DNA from: CAZDIO01 sp964505555
Lineage (GTDB): Bacteria; Bdellovibrionota_C; UBA2361; SZUA-149; CAZDIO01
Direction of reading: 5' to 3'
Assembly (NCBI GenBank): GCA_964505555.1
Contig: CAZDIO010000096.1
Coordinates: forward strand, 1 to 15,755
Length of the DNA: 15,755 nucleotides
This document shows, piece after piece, positions 5,322-13,220 of the stretch (its first letter is position 1; every line of letters begins with the position of its first letter). The notes beneath the pieces were generated by a model. The model worked only from the letters and a program-made list of their open reading frames with translations, searched no databases and was not told the DNA's origin. Made by a program: the position numbers and the translations under genes.

Positions 5322-7511
5322 CTAATCGAGTTGATCGTGACTCATCGGTTCACGCCGTCTCTCAACACGAATCACCCCTTCCACTTTCTCTAAAGCACGA
5401 GTGATCGTTTCTAAATGTGCCGCACTGGTGACGTTGATTTCAAAAACACCGATCGTTCTGCCTTCCGGAGTAGCAGAGATCTGAGCCGTAATGATATTTG
5501 CTCCACTACTGGCAATAGACTGACTCACCCGGGCAAGAATTCCCATCCGATCATAAGAATGCACCGTTAATTTTACAGAGCGCGGAGCCTTTACGTTATC
5601 ATCCCAGGTGACGGGCACAAGACGTTGCGGGTCGATACTCAGAGTTTGGGGACAACCAAGAGTATGAATGATGACTCCCCGTCCACGACTGATATATCCA
5701 ACAAGCCGATCACCAGGAAGAGGTTCACAACACCGCGCAAAACGAAACACCATGTCATCTAATCCGTTGACACGCACACCGGAGCGATCTCGAAGCGCCC
5801 TTGCTGCTTTCTGAAAGATCTTTTGTAACGGCGTATCATCCCGAGCAAGCTTCGCATCAATATTGGGATCTTCCGGGAGGAGTTGGGTTGCAACCTGCTT
5901 CGTGCTCACCTTCCCATAACCGATCTCGGCAAGGAGCGAATCAACATCCTTACAATCAAGTCGTGAAGCAACCTTCTCGAGATCCCCTTGTTTGAGCAAC
6001 TTTGCAAAGTTAAGCTTTACCTTTCGAAGATCCTTTGTGAGCAACTCTTTTCCAACAGAGATTGAGCGGTTTCTCTCTTCCTGTTTTAGCCAGTTTCTTA
6101 CCCGTTGCTTTGCCTTAGAAGTAGCGACGAGAGAAAGCCAATCTTTTGATGGTGATTGATTTTCTGAAGTGACGATCTCTACCGTGTCACCGTTTTGGAG
6201 CTTATAAGCAAGAGATACCTGTTGACCATTGACTCTCGCTCCCGTGCAGTGGTGTCCAATGTGGGAGTGAACGGCATAGGCAAAATCAATTGGGGTTGCA
6301 CCGGCGGTCAGCGCAAAAACATCACCCTTGGGTGAGAAAACAAACACATCATTTGGAAAGAGATCTTCTTTCACAATCGACATGAATTCTAATGGATCGC
6401 GAAGCATCTTTTCAGACTCAACAAGATCTTTAAGCCATCCAAACTCAACTCCTTCTTTTGAAGGCAACCGCGCCCTTCCACCTTCTTCTTTATACACCCA
6501 GTGCGCGGCGATACCTTTTTCTGCAATCTCATGCATATCAGCGGTTCGAATCTGAATTTCAATTCTCGTACCACGCGGACCAATCACCGTGGTATGAAGC
6601 GATTGATACCCATTTGGTTTAGGCATCGCGATATAATCTTTAAACCTTCCCGGAATTGGCTTCCACGCCGCATGGATGACCCCAAGGGCTGAGTAACAAT
6701 CAATTAATGAAGGAACGATAATCCGAAAGGCAATAAGATCGTAAATTTCATCAAAGTGGAGATTTTGTTTCTCCATTTTTTGATAGATAGAGTAATAGTG
6801 TTTTGGTCGACCAAGCACCTGGCCGGGAATCTTGTTTTGCTCAAGTTCCCTTTTGATAAATCCTAATACCTCTTCAATGTAACCTTCTCGTTCCTTTGTT
6901 TTCGCACTCACCTGTTGTTGAATATGATTAAAGATATCCGGCTTTAAAAAGCGAAAGCAGAGATCTTCAAGCTCTGATTTCATCCAGTAAATACCGAGTC
7001 GGTGAGCAAGAGGGGCGTAAATCTCAATTGTTTCTTGGGCAATGCGTGTCCGACGTGATTCTGAAAGATACTCAAGGGTTCGCATGTTATGCAGTCGATC
7101 ACATAGCTTAATCAATAAGACGCGGATGTCTTTTGCCATCGCCAGGAGCATCTTTCGAAAGTTTTCAGCCTGCTCTTCAGCGCGGGAACTAAATTTAATC
7201 TTACTGAGTTTTGTTACCCCATCAACAAGTTGGCGAACATCATCACCAAACTGTTCATCAATTTGATCTAACGTTACTGGAGTATCTTCGACGGTATCAT
7301 GGAGGAGTGCGGTAACGACGGAGGCGATATCAAGACGTAACTTTGTGGTAAGGTACGCAACTTCTGTGACATGCGTAATGTAGGGCTCCCCCGAGGCACG
7401 AGTTTGTCCCTGATGTTGTTGACGCACAAAGGCATACGCCCGACGCAAAACCTCAATATCAGGATTGGGGTGATATTCTTGGATCGCCGTGATCAGATCT
7501 TGAAGTTTCAC
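5322..7511 (-). CDS. spoT: Bifunctional (p)ppGpp synthetase/hydrolase (RelA/SpoT family)
   Basis: This 729-residue protein has the full Rel/Spo architecture. The hydrolase HD domain shows His47, HD at 71-72 (LLHDTVEDT) and CDRLHNMRTL (137-146). The synthetase domain has EIYDLIAFRI and RFKDYIAMPKPNGYQSLH (289-306), whose RFKD form is that of bifunctional enzymes. A TGS domain (about 388-448), the conserved Cys-Cys...His...Cys element (594-595, 616, 620) and a C-terminal ACT domain (about 648-722) follow. Both active sites look intact, so it should make (p)ppGpp from GTP/GDP and ATP and hydrolyse it, controlling the stringent response in the cytoplasm. The start is GTG, 11 nt after the rpoZ stop, without a clear Shine-Dalgarno, so translational coupling is likely. 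The N-terminus aligns well with known SpoT proteins. An alternative label would be rel. Confidence 0.97.
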   Translation of the reverse strand: MKLQDLITAIQEYHPNPDIEVLRRAYAFVRQQHQGQTRASGEPYITHVTEVAYLTTKLRLDIASVVTALLHDTVEDTPVTLDQIDEQFGDDVRQLVDGVTKLSKIKFSSRAEEQAENFRKMLLAMAKDIRVLLIKLCDRLHNMRTLEYLSESRRTRIAQETIEIYAPLAHRLGIYWMKSELEDLCFRFLKPDIFNHIQQQVSAKTKEREGYIEEVLGFIKRELEQNKIPGQVLGRPKHYYSIYQKMEKQNLHFDEIYDLIAFRIIVPSLIDCYSALGVIHAAWKPIPGRFKDYIAMPKPNGYQSLHTTVIGPRGTRIEIQIRTADMHEIAEKGIAAHWVYKEEGGRARLPSKEGVEFGWLKDLVESEKMLRDPLEFMSIVKEDLFPNDVFVFSPKGDVFALTAGATPIDFAYAVHSHIGHHCTGARVNGQQVSLAYKLQNGDTVEIVTSENQSPSKDWLSLVATSKAKQRVRNWLKQEERNRSISVGKELLTKDLRKVKLNFAKLLKQGDLEKVASRLDCKDVDSLLAEIGYGKVSTKQVATQLLPEDPNIDAKLARDDTPLQKIFQKAARALRDRSGVRVNGLDDMVFRFARCCEPLPGDRLVGYISRGRGVIIHTLGCPQTLSIDPQRLVPVTWDDNVKAPRSVKLTVHSYDRMGILARVSQSIASSGANIITAQISATPEGRTIGVFEINVTSAAHLETITRALEKVEGVIRVERRREPMSHDQLD

Positions 7512-7522
7512 ACGGCAAGCGT

Positions 7523-7753
7523 CTAGTGTGTATTAGAGTTCGGAAGGTGCCGCGAATTGCCATACTGTCTTCGAAATCGGACCTTCCCTTCCGCAATCTC
7601 TCGAAGCGCTGAAACGATCGACTTGTTTCCTTTTGCCTCTGTGACCGAAGTCTTTCCAGCAAGGAGCTGTTTTGCACGACGCGATGCGAGCTGAACAAGC
7701 GCAAAGCGATTTCTTTCTTTTGTGAGACAATCTTCAACTGTGATACGCGCCAT
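7523..7753 (-). CDS. rpoZ: DNA-directed RNA polymerase omega subunit
   Basis: This 76-residue protein begins ARITVEDCLTKERNRFALV and contains QLASRRAKQLLAGK and NKSIVSALREIAEGKV, the conserved omega core that binds the beta' subunit, assists polymerase assembly and forms part of a ppGpp-binding site in proteobacteria. Length is normal for the family; the last 15 residues are variable. A GGAG about 10 nt before the ATG serves as ribosome site. It is followed at once by spoT, the arrangement known from Escherichia coli (gmk-rpoZ-spoT), but gmk is not upstream here: the gene is divergent from pssA instead. A good promoter lies upstream. Confidence 0.93.
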   Translation of the reverse strand: MARITVEDCLTKERNRFALVQLASRRAKQLLAGKTSVTEAKGNKSIVSALREIAEGKVRFRRQYGNSRHLPNSNTH

Positions 7754-7810
7754 AAAGAAATAGCTCCCTAAACTACAAAAGATATATACGAAATGTTTCT
7801 AATTTGAGAT

Positions 7811-7839
7811 AATATATCGGTTTATTAACTGATTGTAAA
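7811..7839 (-). promoter_or_regulatory. Sigma-70-type promoter of rpoZ-spoT
   Basis: Read on the minus strand, TTTACA (7834-7839) and TATATT (7811-7816) are separated by exactly 17 nt, each with five of six consensus matches. The predicted start near 7804 gives a leader of about 50 nt before the rpoZ ATG. This is the best-matching promoter in the window. Confidence 0.6.
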
Positions 7840-7918
7840 ATCTAATGATTTTTGGGTAAAAACTCAAGTAGAAGTATTCCTTCTAAATAAAACTTCTTCC
7901 AATATATACTGCATAGGC

Positions 7919-7950
7919 GCACTGTATAAGATATGCACTGTGTAAGATAC
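7919..7950 (+). repeat. Tandem 16-bp repeat upstream of pssA
   Basis: GCACTGTATAAGATAT (7919-7934) is followed without spacing by GCACTGTGTAAGATAC (7935-7950), differing by two transitions. Each unit contains a -10-like TATAAG/TGTAAG core, and the second ends 12 nt before the pssA ATG. It could be a duplicated promoter element or a paired operator site. TATACT at 7905-7910 is another -10 candidate just upstream. No convincing -35 accompanies any of them. Confidence 0.55.
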
Positions 7951-7962
7951 GCCTAATTTGCA

Positions 7963-8772
7963 ATGGTTTCAGATATGGATCAATTTGACCGAACTTCAGA
8001 GGAAAAACCGCTTCCTTTATCTCGACCCCGACTTGTTCGGGAACGACTACAAGGAAAGGTCTTTATAATCCCCACGGGGATTACCGCTATTGGCATATTT
8101 TGTGGCTTCTTAGCGATCCTCAGCGCATTGAAGGGAAACTATGAGTATGCCGTAAAGTGTATCGGGCTGGCCTTTGTTCTTGATGGGCTCGATGGGCGTG
8201 TCGCCAGAAGACTTCATGCTACAAGTGCCTTTGGACGAGAGTTTGATTCATTAAGCGATCTAGTAGCGTTTGGCGTAGCTCCAGCGGTGCTTGTCTACTC
8301 ATGGGCTTTTGCTCGAGTCTATGACGAGTTTGGAATTGTTGTCTCTTTTGCACTTGTCGTGTGTGGCGCTACGAGACTTGCGCGATTTAATATAAGCACC
8401 GACTCAGGAAAGCATTTTGTTGGCCTTCCAATTCCTGGGGCTGCCGCTGCTATCGCCTCTTTTGTCTATCTCTACCCGGTAGCATTGAACCACGTTTTGT
8501 TCATTACGATCTTTGCGGGCTACTGCCTACTCATCTCTTTTTTAATGGTCAGCACTCTGCCGTTTTTTAGTCTCAAACACGTTAAACTCTCCGGAGGCAA
8601 AACCCATCTCTACTTACTTGGGGTCTCCATTGTCATTGCGCTTGTTTGGTATCATAGCCGGATTGCACTTGCGGTGATCTTCAACGGGTATGCACTCAGT
8701 GGACTAGTAAACTATGCTTTACGAAAGTTACAGCCCCAGTACTTTGAACGGGTAAAGAAGGCGGTTAGTTAG
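7963..8772 (+). CDS. pssA: CDP-diacylglycerol-serine O-phosphatidyltransferase
   Basis: This 269-residue integral membrane protein carries the complete CDP-alcohol phosphatidyltransferase motif D-G-x2-A-R-x8-G-x3-D-x3-D: Asp77-Gly78, Ala81-Arg82, Gly91, Asp95 and Asp99. These residues bind the metal ions and the CDP-lipid. IIPTGITAIGIFCGFLAI (about 35-52) is the typical first helix, and further helices run to about residue 250. The subgroup with a basic N-terminus and PxPGAAAA (about 157-163) is type II phosphatidylserine synthase, which makes phosphatidylserine, the precursor of phosphatidylethanolamine. No psd gene is adjacent. Neither the ATG at 7963 nor the in-frame one at 7975 has a clear ribosome site; I keep the first. 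It overlaps the convergent gene by 8 nt at its 3' end. Confidence 0.9.
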   Translation: MVSDMDQFDRTSEEKPLPLSRPRLVRERLQGKVFIIPTGITAIGIFCGFLAILSALKGNYEYAVKCIGLAFVLDGLDGRVARRLHATSAFGREFDSLSDLVAFGVAPAVLVYSWAFARVYDEFGIVVSFALVVCGATRLARFNISTDSGKHFVGLPIPGAAAAIASFVYLYPVALNHVLFITIFAGYCLLISFLMVSTLPFFSLKHVKLSGGKTHLYLLGVSIVIALVWYHSRIALAVIFNGYALSGLVNYALRKLQPQYFERVKKAVS

Positions 8773-10258
8773 ATTCTGCAATTGCATCTTGTGCATAAAT
8801 ATATCCAACTCTTCCTCCAGTAGAGCGAATCTCTAACCATCGTCCAATTTGGGCCACTGCCTGCACTTTTGCATTTGCTTCAAGTTGAGACAGGGAGGGA
8901 GCGACAAGCGAAGGAGCTTCAAGAACTTGTGTTTCTGTAATGGTGCGATAAGGTTTTGGTGGCTCGAACCGATTTACTTCATAACCACGCAACTCCTGAC
9001 CATCAAGTTCACGAGCTCCTCCGGAGCGATGAGGTGGTGGACCGTAGAGTCTGCCGTCTGGTCCCCGCACCACACGCCCCCCGACACCACTTCCTGAAGG
9101 GAAGGTTTCACCGAGCGCCTCCACTTTTGTCTCTGAAAGTTTTGCGGGATCAAGAAGCGGGGCTTTTTTATCTTCTTCCGGCAACACCGCTACCTCCTGC
9201 TTGGGAGCATCTCTGTGCTCACCTTTTGACGTGCTTGTTGCCGCATCTGTTGAGGATTCCTTCTCCACTTCAACTTCCGGAGGAGAGGAAGGAGGAGGCA
9301 ATTCTGATTTTTCGTTTTTGCTAAGTTTATCTAAAGAGCTCTGAATATTTTCAAACGATGTGGCTGGAGAAGTTATTAGTCCTACAGACTTGAAATCGAA
9401 GCCATGGATCTCTGGCGCTAAGAGCTCTCCGGAGTTTGGAGCTTTTGTTGCCATTGCCAGTCGATCACGAAGACCCTCCCTACTTCTTGACCAAAAGAAG
9501 AACAATAATGCTGCACATGAGAGTACTAAGCCGACAACAATCATTGCGTTTGCTTTATTTTTTGATGCAGCGATTTCTGCATGAGCAGAAACTGGGATTT
9601 CGTCACGCGTCCCATGTTCGATGATTGATTTGGAGGTAAACTGTTTGGAAATTTTTTCTTTTCGTGGAGTTTGCGGAAGTGCTGCTTCGGGCTTAGAAGA
9701 AGCAACGATTTTAATCGCCTCAATCTCTGCCAATTGCATTTCAAGGAGATGAATATAATCCTTTTGCACTTGGAGCTTCTTTTTTGGCACCGTTTCCGTT
9801 TGTGCCTTTAATTCATGAAGCTCCTTTGAAAGATGAGTTTTGAGTTCAGTTCTGATTGTTTCCTTCTCAGCACTCTTAAAATGTATCGAGGTGTGGACCA
9901 ACTGAAACGCGCGTGTGAGCATAATCAGTGCAAGTCGTCTCTGATCTCTTAAAAAACCATCCGTTGCAATCGAAAGCAGTGTGACTACTAAAAGTTCTTC
10001 AAGAGCTTGATCCTCTTTCATCTCTGAAAAAGTTTCTTCAAGTGGCGAGGTAAGCACTCCGAGCGGAACTTTCTTTAGCTCAAGTTGGGAGCGAATCCAC
10101 CACAATCTTTCTCGTGCGTTTGGAAGACCCTCACGCTCAAGCTCCGTGAGTGCTCGAGTAAAGTTCCCCTCTCGAAGGGCCTCCACCCACGAAGAGTCTT
10201 TTTCACTCTTCAGAACAGCTTGCGTGTGAGAAGCAATTATTTCAGGTAATAAAGTCAT
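8765..10258 (-). CDS. Membrane-anchored protein with C-terminal SH3-like domain
   Basis: I do not recognise the whole 497-residue protein. Residues 1-190 are mostly helical and charged, with possible helical-repeat segments (about 22-60 and 85-125) and a likely coiled coil at about 130-185. There is no N-terminal signal; one hydrophobic helix at about 238-256 (AMIVVGLVLSCAALLFFFW) suggests a cytoplasmic N-terminus and an exported C-terminus. Then comes a long Pro/Ser/Glu-rich linker (about 300-400) and a terminal region whose last 55 residues (QLEANAKVQAVAQIGRWLEI, then GRVGYIYAQDAI) look like a bacterial SH3 domain, often a peptidoglycan or protein binder. A link between cytoplasm and cell wall is an inference. 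The ATG has no Shine-Dalgarno, and a TATATA box lies only about 14 nt upstream, so the mRNA may be nearly leaderless. It is divergent from the lipoprotein gene at 10324. Confidence 0.75.
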   Translation of the reverse strand: MTLLPEIIASHTQAVLKSEKDSSWVEALREGNFTRALTELEREGLPNARERLWWIRSQLELKKVPLGVLTSPLEETFSEMKEDQALEELLVVTLLSIATDGFLRDQRRLALIMLTRAFQLVHTSIHFKSAEKETIRTELKTHLSKELHELKAQTETVPKKKLQVQKDYIHLLEMQLAEIEAIKIVASSKPEAALPQTPRKEKISKQFTSKSIIEHGTRDEIPVSAHAEIAASKNKANAMIVVGLVLSCAALLFFFWSRSREGLRDRLAMATKAPNSGELLAPEIHGFDFKSVGLITSPATSFENIQSSLDKLSKNEKSELPPPSSPPEVEVEKESSTDAATSTSKGEHRDAPKQEVAVLPEEDKKAPLLDPAKLSETKVEALGETFPSGSGVGGRVVRGPDGRLYGPPPHRSGGARELDGQELRGYEVNRFEPPKPYRTITETQVLEAPSLVAPSLSQLEANAKVQAVAQIGRWLEIRSTGGRVGYIYAQDAIAESN

Positions 10259-10270
10259 CCAAGGTGTGGT

Positions 10271-10283
10271 GATATATATAATT
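10271..10283. promoter_or_regulatory. Overlapping divergent -10 elements
   Basis: The 65-nt gap between two divergent genes contains an alternating TA run. On the plus strand it ends in a perfect TATAAT (10277-10282), about 40 nt ahead of the lipoprotein ATG. On the minus strand the same run gives TATATA about 14 nt ahead of the SH3-like protein gene. No good -35 is seen for either, but overlapping -10 boxes imply that the two genes may exclude or balance each other. Confidence 0.35.
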
Positions 10284-10323
10284 TGTTCATTAACTTACTA
10301 ATTTTTCCAGAGAAGCCCTTTTC

Positions 10324-11544
10324 ATGAGACGAATACTTCTTGCACTTTGTCTTGCTTCCTCTCTTGGTAGTTTCCTAGGCTGCTTTTCAGTAGGGCTTCC
10401 TGAGTATTTCTCAGAAGCTACAACCACCTCAAGTGCGTCAGGGCGTTTCTCACGCTCTGTAACGTTTCCTTCAAGAAACGTTATTCATAAAGATCATCAA
10501 AGAGCTCTCATTATAACCCCCACTTTAGATAGGGAGAATCAAACCCTCGGACATCAATACCTGTTTGGGATATTTCCCATAACAAACCTCTTCTTACAAC
10601 ACTCCGTTGGAACACTTCTTGAAGAGGAGACACTCGATATCTTCCAGCAACTTGGATATGCGGTTTATTCCTCAGACAAAAGATCGGCCTCCCAAGCTGT
10701 GGAAATTTTAAACCCCGAAGTGATTATTGAACCACTAGCAAACACTATTCATATCAACGCTTTTGATCTGTTTTTTTTTCGAATCTTAAAAGCCTCGGTG
10801 AAATTGCAGATCAATTATCTTAAAAAGAACGGGTCAGCGTTGTTAGTAGAAAAGAGCCTTCCAGTAGAAAATGAGATCCGAAGATATCGAAGCTTTGGAC
10901 ATGCTCCAGCCCTCTCACTCCTCCTTCATACCGCAGTGAGGAATGCTCTAGAAAGCTCCCTCACTGATCTGCCCAAAAAATTACGCACACTAAATGGAAG
11001 ATCCTCGTATCTTGAAGGAGAGGAGCGTCCCTTACTTATTATCTCCCCACCATTTTTCAACGTTGCGCCTCCATCTGAGCTTGGTGAAACTCTTGCTAAG
11101 TCGTATGGATTCGGAGTGCCTCCATTTTCTGAGGATCGTTTGCGTCGCCTAGTGCAGAGAGGCTTTCGTTTAGGCCTGACAGCAATGAATGCGGAGGTAG
11201 TCACAGTAAACAATTTAGATCAGAGGAATTCCAGTATCGCTTCAAAAGTTTGGTTTATTAAGAGTGTCGTTGAATCAATAACCGCTAAAGATAACAAGAT
11301 TGGCATGACTGTTCTGTTTCAAATACAGGAACCTGACAAGGAGTTGCTACGAAGCGTTCGGTGTTCAGGGGAGCAGACAGTTACCCCTACCCGTGATGGA
11401 CGGTGGGTGGTAGCACTTGAGAACAGTGCTGCGGCACTTATTGAACAAGCATTTGAAGTGGAGCATTCATCAAATCAGAGTGAGCAAAATCAGAATAACC
11501 GGTGCACGTTGACAACAACACAACCTACGAATGAATCTCAATAA
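10324..11544 (+). CDS. Lipoprotein of unknown function
   Basis: The 406-residue product has a lipoprotein signal: MRR, a hydrophobic stretch and SFLGC with Cys20 as the lipidated residue; Phe at -3 is less usual, but Leu at -2 and Gly at -1 fit. No domain is recognised with confidence. The part from about residue 58 to 215 (ALIITPTLDRENQTLG ... LGYAVYSSD ... VIIEPLANTI) has the alternating strand/helix look of YajG-like or related envelope lipoproteins. A second segment from about 230 to 365 (LLIISPPFFNVAPPSELG ... VLFQIQEPDKELLRS) may be another copy of a similar fold. The last 30 residues are Asn/Gln/Thr-rich. Nine Ts in a row (10771-10779) code for the FFF near residue 150. The gene overlaps the CPBP protease gene by 14 nt, so both are probably translated from one mRNA. 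Confidence 0.75.
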   Translation: MRRILLALCLASSLGSFLGCFSVGLPEYFSEATTTSSASGRFSRSVTFPSRNVIHKDHQRALIITPTLDRENQTLGHQYLFGIFPITNLFLQHSVGTLLEEETLDIFQQLGYAVYSSDKRSASQAVEILNPEVIIEPLANTIHINAFDLFFFRILKASVKLQINYLKKNGSALLVEKSLPVENEIRRYRSFGHAPALSLLLHTAVRNALESSLTDLPKKLRTLNGRSSYLEGEERPLLIISPPFFNVAPPSELGETLAKSYGFGVPPFSEDRLRRLVQRGFRLGLTAMNAEVVTVNNLDQRNSSIASKVWFIKSVVESITAKDNKIGMTVLFQIQEPDKELLRSVRCSGEQTVTPTRDGRWVVALENSAAALIEQAFEVEHSSNQSEQNQNNRCTLTTTQPTNESQ

Positions 11545-12127
11545 AGCAAAAATCCTTACTCTGAGCTCGCTTTTTGAGGGGATGCTTACCCTTGCTTTTT
11601 GCATATGGGCAGCAACTCAAGATGTCTCCTATAGTCTATTTCCTAGTTGGAGTGATATTCAATGGGGACTCCTCTATACGCTGCCTTTACTTATTTTCAA
11701 TTACCTTCTCTTTGGGCCACTTGCAGCTCGGGTGCGATTTCTACGCCCCTGCTTCGATTTCAAGGACAAGGTGGTGAAACCTCTTGCAGATGAACTTGAT
11801 TTCATTAGTGCGTTCTGTACCGCAATGGCTGCTGGCATTGGTGAAGAACTTTTCTTTCGAGGGCTTATTCAAACGGAGTTTGGAATTTGGGTTGCTGCTT
11901 TTCTCTTTGCCATACTACATTTTGGTCCAAAACTTCACAGCTACTATCTTATCGCCACCATATACTTCGTATTTGGTCTCTACTTTGGATACATGTGTAT
12001 CGCTACCGGTAGCTTGTGGGCGCCGATAATCACACATGGGCTATACGATTACGTTGCTCTTTTATATATGCGCTATGTCTACAAACGCTCCTCAAGCTCA
12101 AAAAGCACCCCCTCAAACCTGAGCTAG
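11531..12127 (+). CDS. CPBP-family intramembrane metalloprotease (CAAX protease-like)
   Basis: This 198-residue polytopic protein has the three CPBP (Abi) motifs: E105-E106-LFF-R110 (EExxxR), F126-AIL-H130 (FxxxH) and H169-GLY-D173 (HxxxN/D). These form the metal-dependent active site of the Rce1-like family, which cleaves proteins within the membrane or processes peptides. About five to six hydrophobic helices are visible. Its start overlaps the lipoprotein gene by 14 nt and has no ribosome site of its own, a sign of translational coupling. Bacterial members often act in bacteriocin immunity or surface-protein processing; here the coupled lipoprotein is the obvious candidate partner, but no evidence shows it is a substrate. 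The catalytic residues look intact. Confidence 0.88.
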   Translation: MNLNKAKILTLSSLFEGMLTLAFCIWAATQDVSYSLFPSWSDIQWGLLYTLPLLIFNYLLFGPLAARVRFLRPCFDFKDKVVKPLADELDFISAFCTAMAAGIGEELFFRGLIQTEFGIWVAAFLFAILHFGPKLHSYYLIATIYFVFGLYFGYMCIATGSLWAPIITHGLYDYVALLYMRYVYKRSSSSKSTPSNLS

Positions 12128-12196
12128 AAACGAGGGAAATAATTCGGTCCTTGCTGCCGATACACTACATCAAAATAGGAAAGAAAGACTTTTGCT

Positions 12197-12226
12197 TTGC
12201 GGATCATATATTTCTCGTGCGATAAT
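12197..12226 (+). promoter_or_regulatory. Possible extended -10 promoter for the exported protein gene
   Basis: TTGCGG (12197-12202) and TGCGATAAT, with the -10 GATAAT at 12221-12226, are 18 nt apart. The TG one base before the -10 makes it an extended -10, which offsets the poor -35. The start would lie about 50 nt before the TTG at 12284. Confidence 0.35.
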
Positions 12227-12283
12227 TTTTGAACGAAGCATTAATCTCCTTAGTGAGAAAACGTTGGAGAGACAGAGGGCTCC

Positions 12284-13048
12284 TTGGAAAGAAAGGTTTT
12301 ACAAATAAGACCGGATTTTTTTCTCCTGAAATTAGTTTCATCTACGCCTCCTTCACCCCTTACACTCTTTAATTATTTCTTAATCATTCTTGTTTCGATT
12401 GTTGTTATCTCTTCTTCCTCGATTGCTGAAGAGACAGGGCCGAGACTTTTTCTTGAGTCCACACCGAGTAACCAAAACAGGTTTTCTGTAAGAGAACCTG
12501 TGATGAAATCAAAACAATCGCGCCGCATGCGCACAAAGGTGAGAGTGAAACCTTCGAGCTCCCTTGATGAAGAGTTGGAGCTAGATTCGGCAGATGATCT
12601 TATTCAGAGTTCTGAAAATCAGTTAGATTTATTCAACTCATACAAAGGCATTTATTACCTCCAATATATTCATGGCTCCATCGATCTTGATAACTTTGAC
12701 GACGGAACTACGAGGTCTGTGGCACAAAAATTGTTGTTAATTAAGTGCTCAAAAACAATTACTGATTTTTTGCGCACCTCTCCCCTTAACGATCTCTTCC
12801 AGGACGTGCTGAAGCGATTTAAGACTTATCAACGTTATACTACAGTGCAGGTAGCTCAGAAATCCGATGGTGCCCTTAGCGTCTCACAAAAAAAAGAAAC
12901 TCCTCGTGGGAAACAGCTTCTAGAGTTTAAAATTCATACGAGTATTCATAGGGGAATAGAGCCACGACTCACCGTTGGAGAAAATCTTCTTCTTAAATAC
13001 GACGTGGTTCGTGAACAACCACTCCTTGTTTATGAATTTCAATTCTAA
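12284..13048 (+). CDS. Exported protein of unknown function
   Basis: I recognise no family in this 254-residue protein. Residues about 26-46 are strongly hydrophobic (LTLFNYFLIILVSIVVISSS) and are followed by SIA-EE, which fits a signal peptide cleaved after Ala48, though the N-terminal region before it is long. The start is a TTG with AGAGGG just upstream (12274-12279); the first in-frame ATG would delete the signal, so TTG is preferred. A basic linker (about 74-90) and an acidic stretch (DEELELDSADD) precede a C-terminal region (about 112-254) with the look of a mixed alpha/beta domain: YKGIYYLQYIHGSIDLDNF, a helical middle and a strand-rich end, LLLKYDVVREQPLLVYEFQF. It stands between the CPBP protease gene and the DUF3352-like gene on the same strand with its own possible promoter. 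It ends in aromatic Phe, as many outer-membrane proteins do, but other barrel signs are missing. Confidence 0.6.
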   Translation: MERKVLQIRPDFFLLKLVSSTPPSPLTLFNYFLIILVSIVVISSSSIAEETGPRLFLESTPSNQNRFSVREPVMKSKQSRRMRTKVRVKPSSSLDEELELDSADDLIQSSENQLDLFNSYKGIYYLQYIHGSIDLDNFDDGTTRSVAQKLLLIKCSKTITDFLRTSPLNDLFQDVLKRFKTYQRYTTVQVAQKSDGALSVSQKKETPRGKQLLEFKIHTSIHRGIEPRLTVGENLLLKYDVVREQPLLVYEFQF

Positions 13049-13158
13049 CACTACTTCGCTCATTAGCCTGCCCTTCTCTCCTCCCTTTTCTTCTTAAAAA
13101 TCTTTGTGCTCCCTGTTCTCTCGTGATTCTCAAGATACCCGCTATCAACATCCTTAAA

Positions 13159-13185
13159 TTGACCAACAAACAAAACTGTTCTAAT
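13159..13185 (+). promoter_or_regulatory. Possible promoter of the DUF3352-like lipoprotein gene
   Basis: TTGACC (13159-13164) and TCTAAT (13180-13185) each match the sigma-70 consensus at five of six positions. The 15-nt spacing is shorter than ideal. Transcription would begin about 30 nt before the ATG at 13221. Confidence 0.35.
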
Positions 13186-13220
13186 GAGGATTAAATTTCA
13201 AACTTTTATGGGGTGCCCTT

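Noticed and set aside
8956..9324. 122-codon open frame on the plus strand
   Set aside because: It is antisense to the Pro/Ser/Glu-rich linker of the SH3-like protein gene; its His/Leu/Pro richness is the reverse-strand image of that linker.
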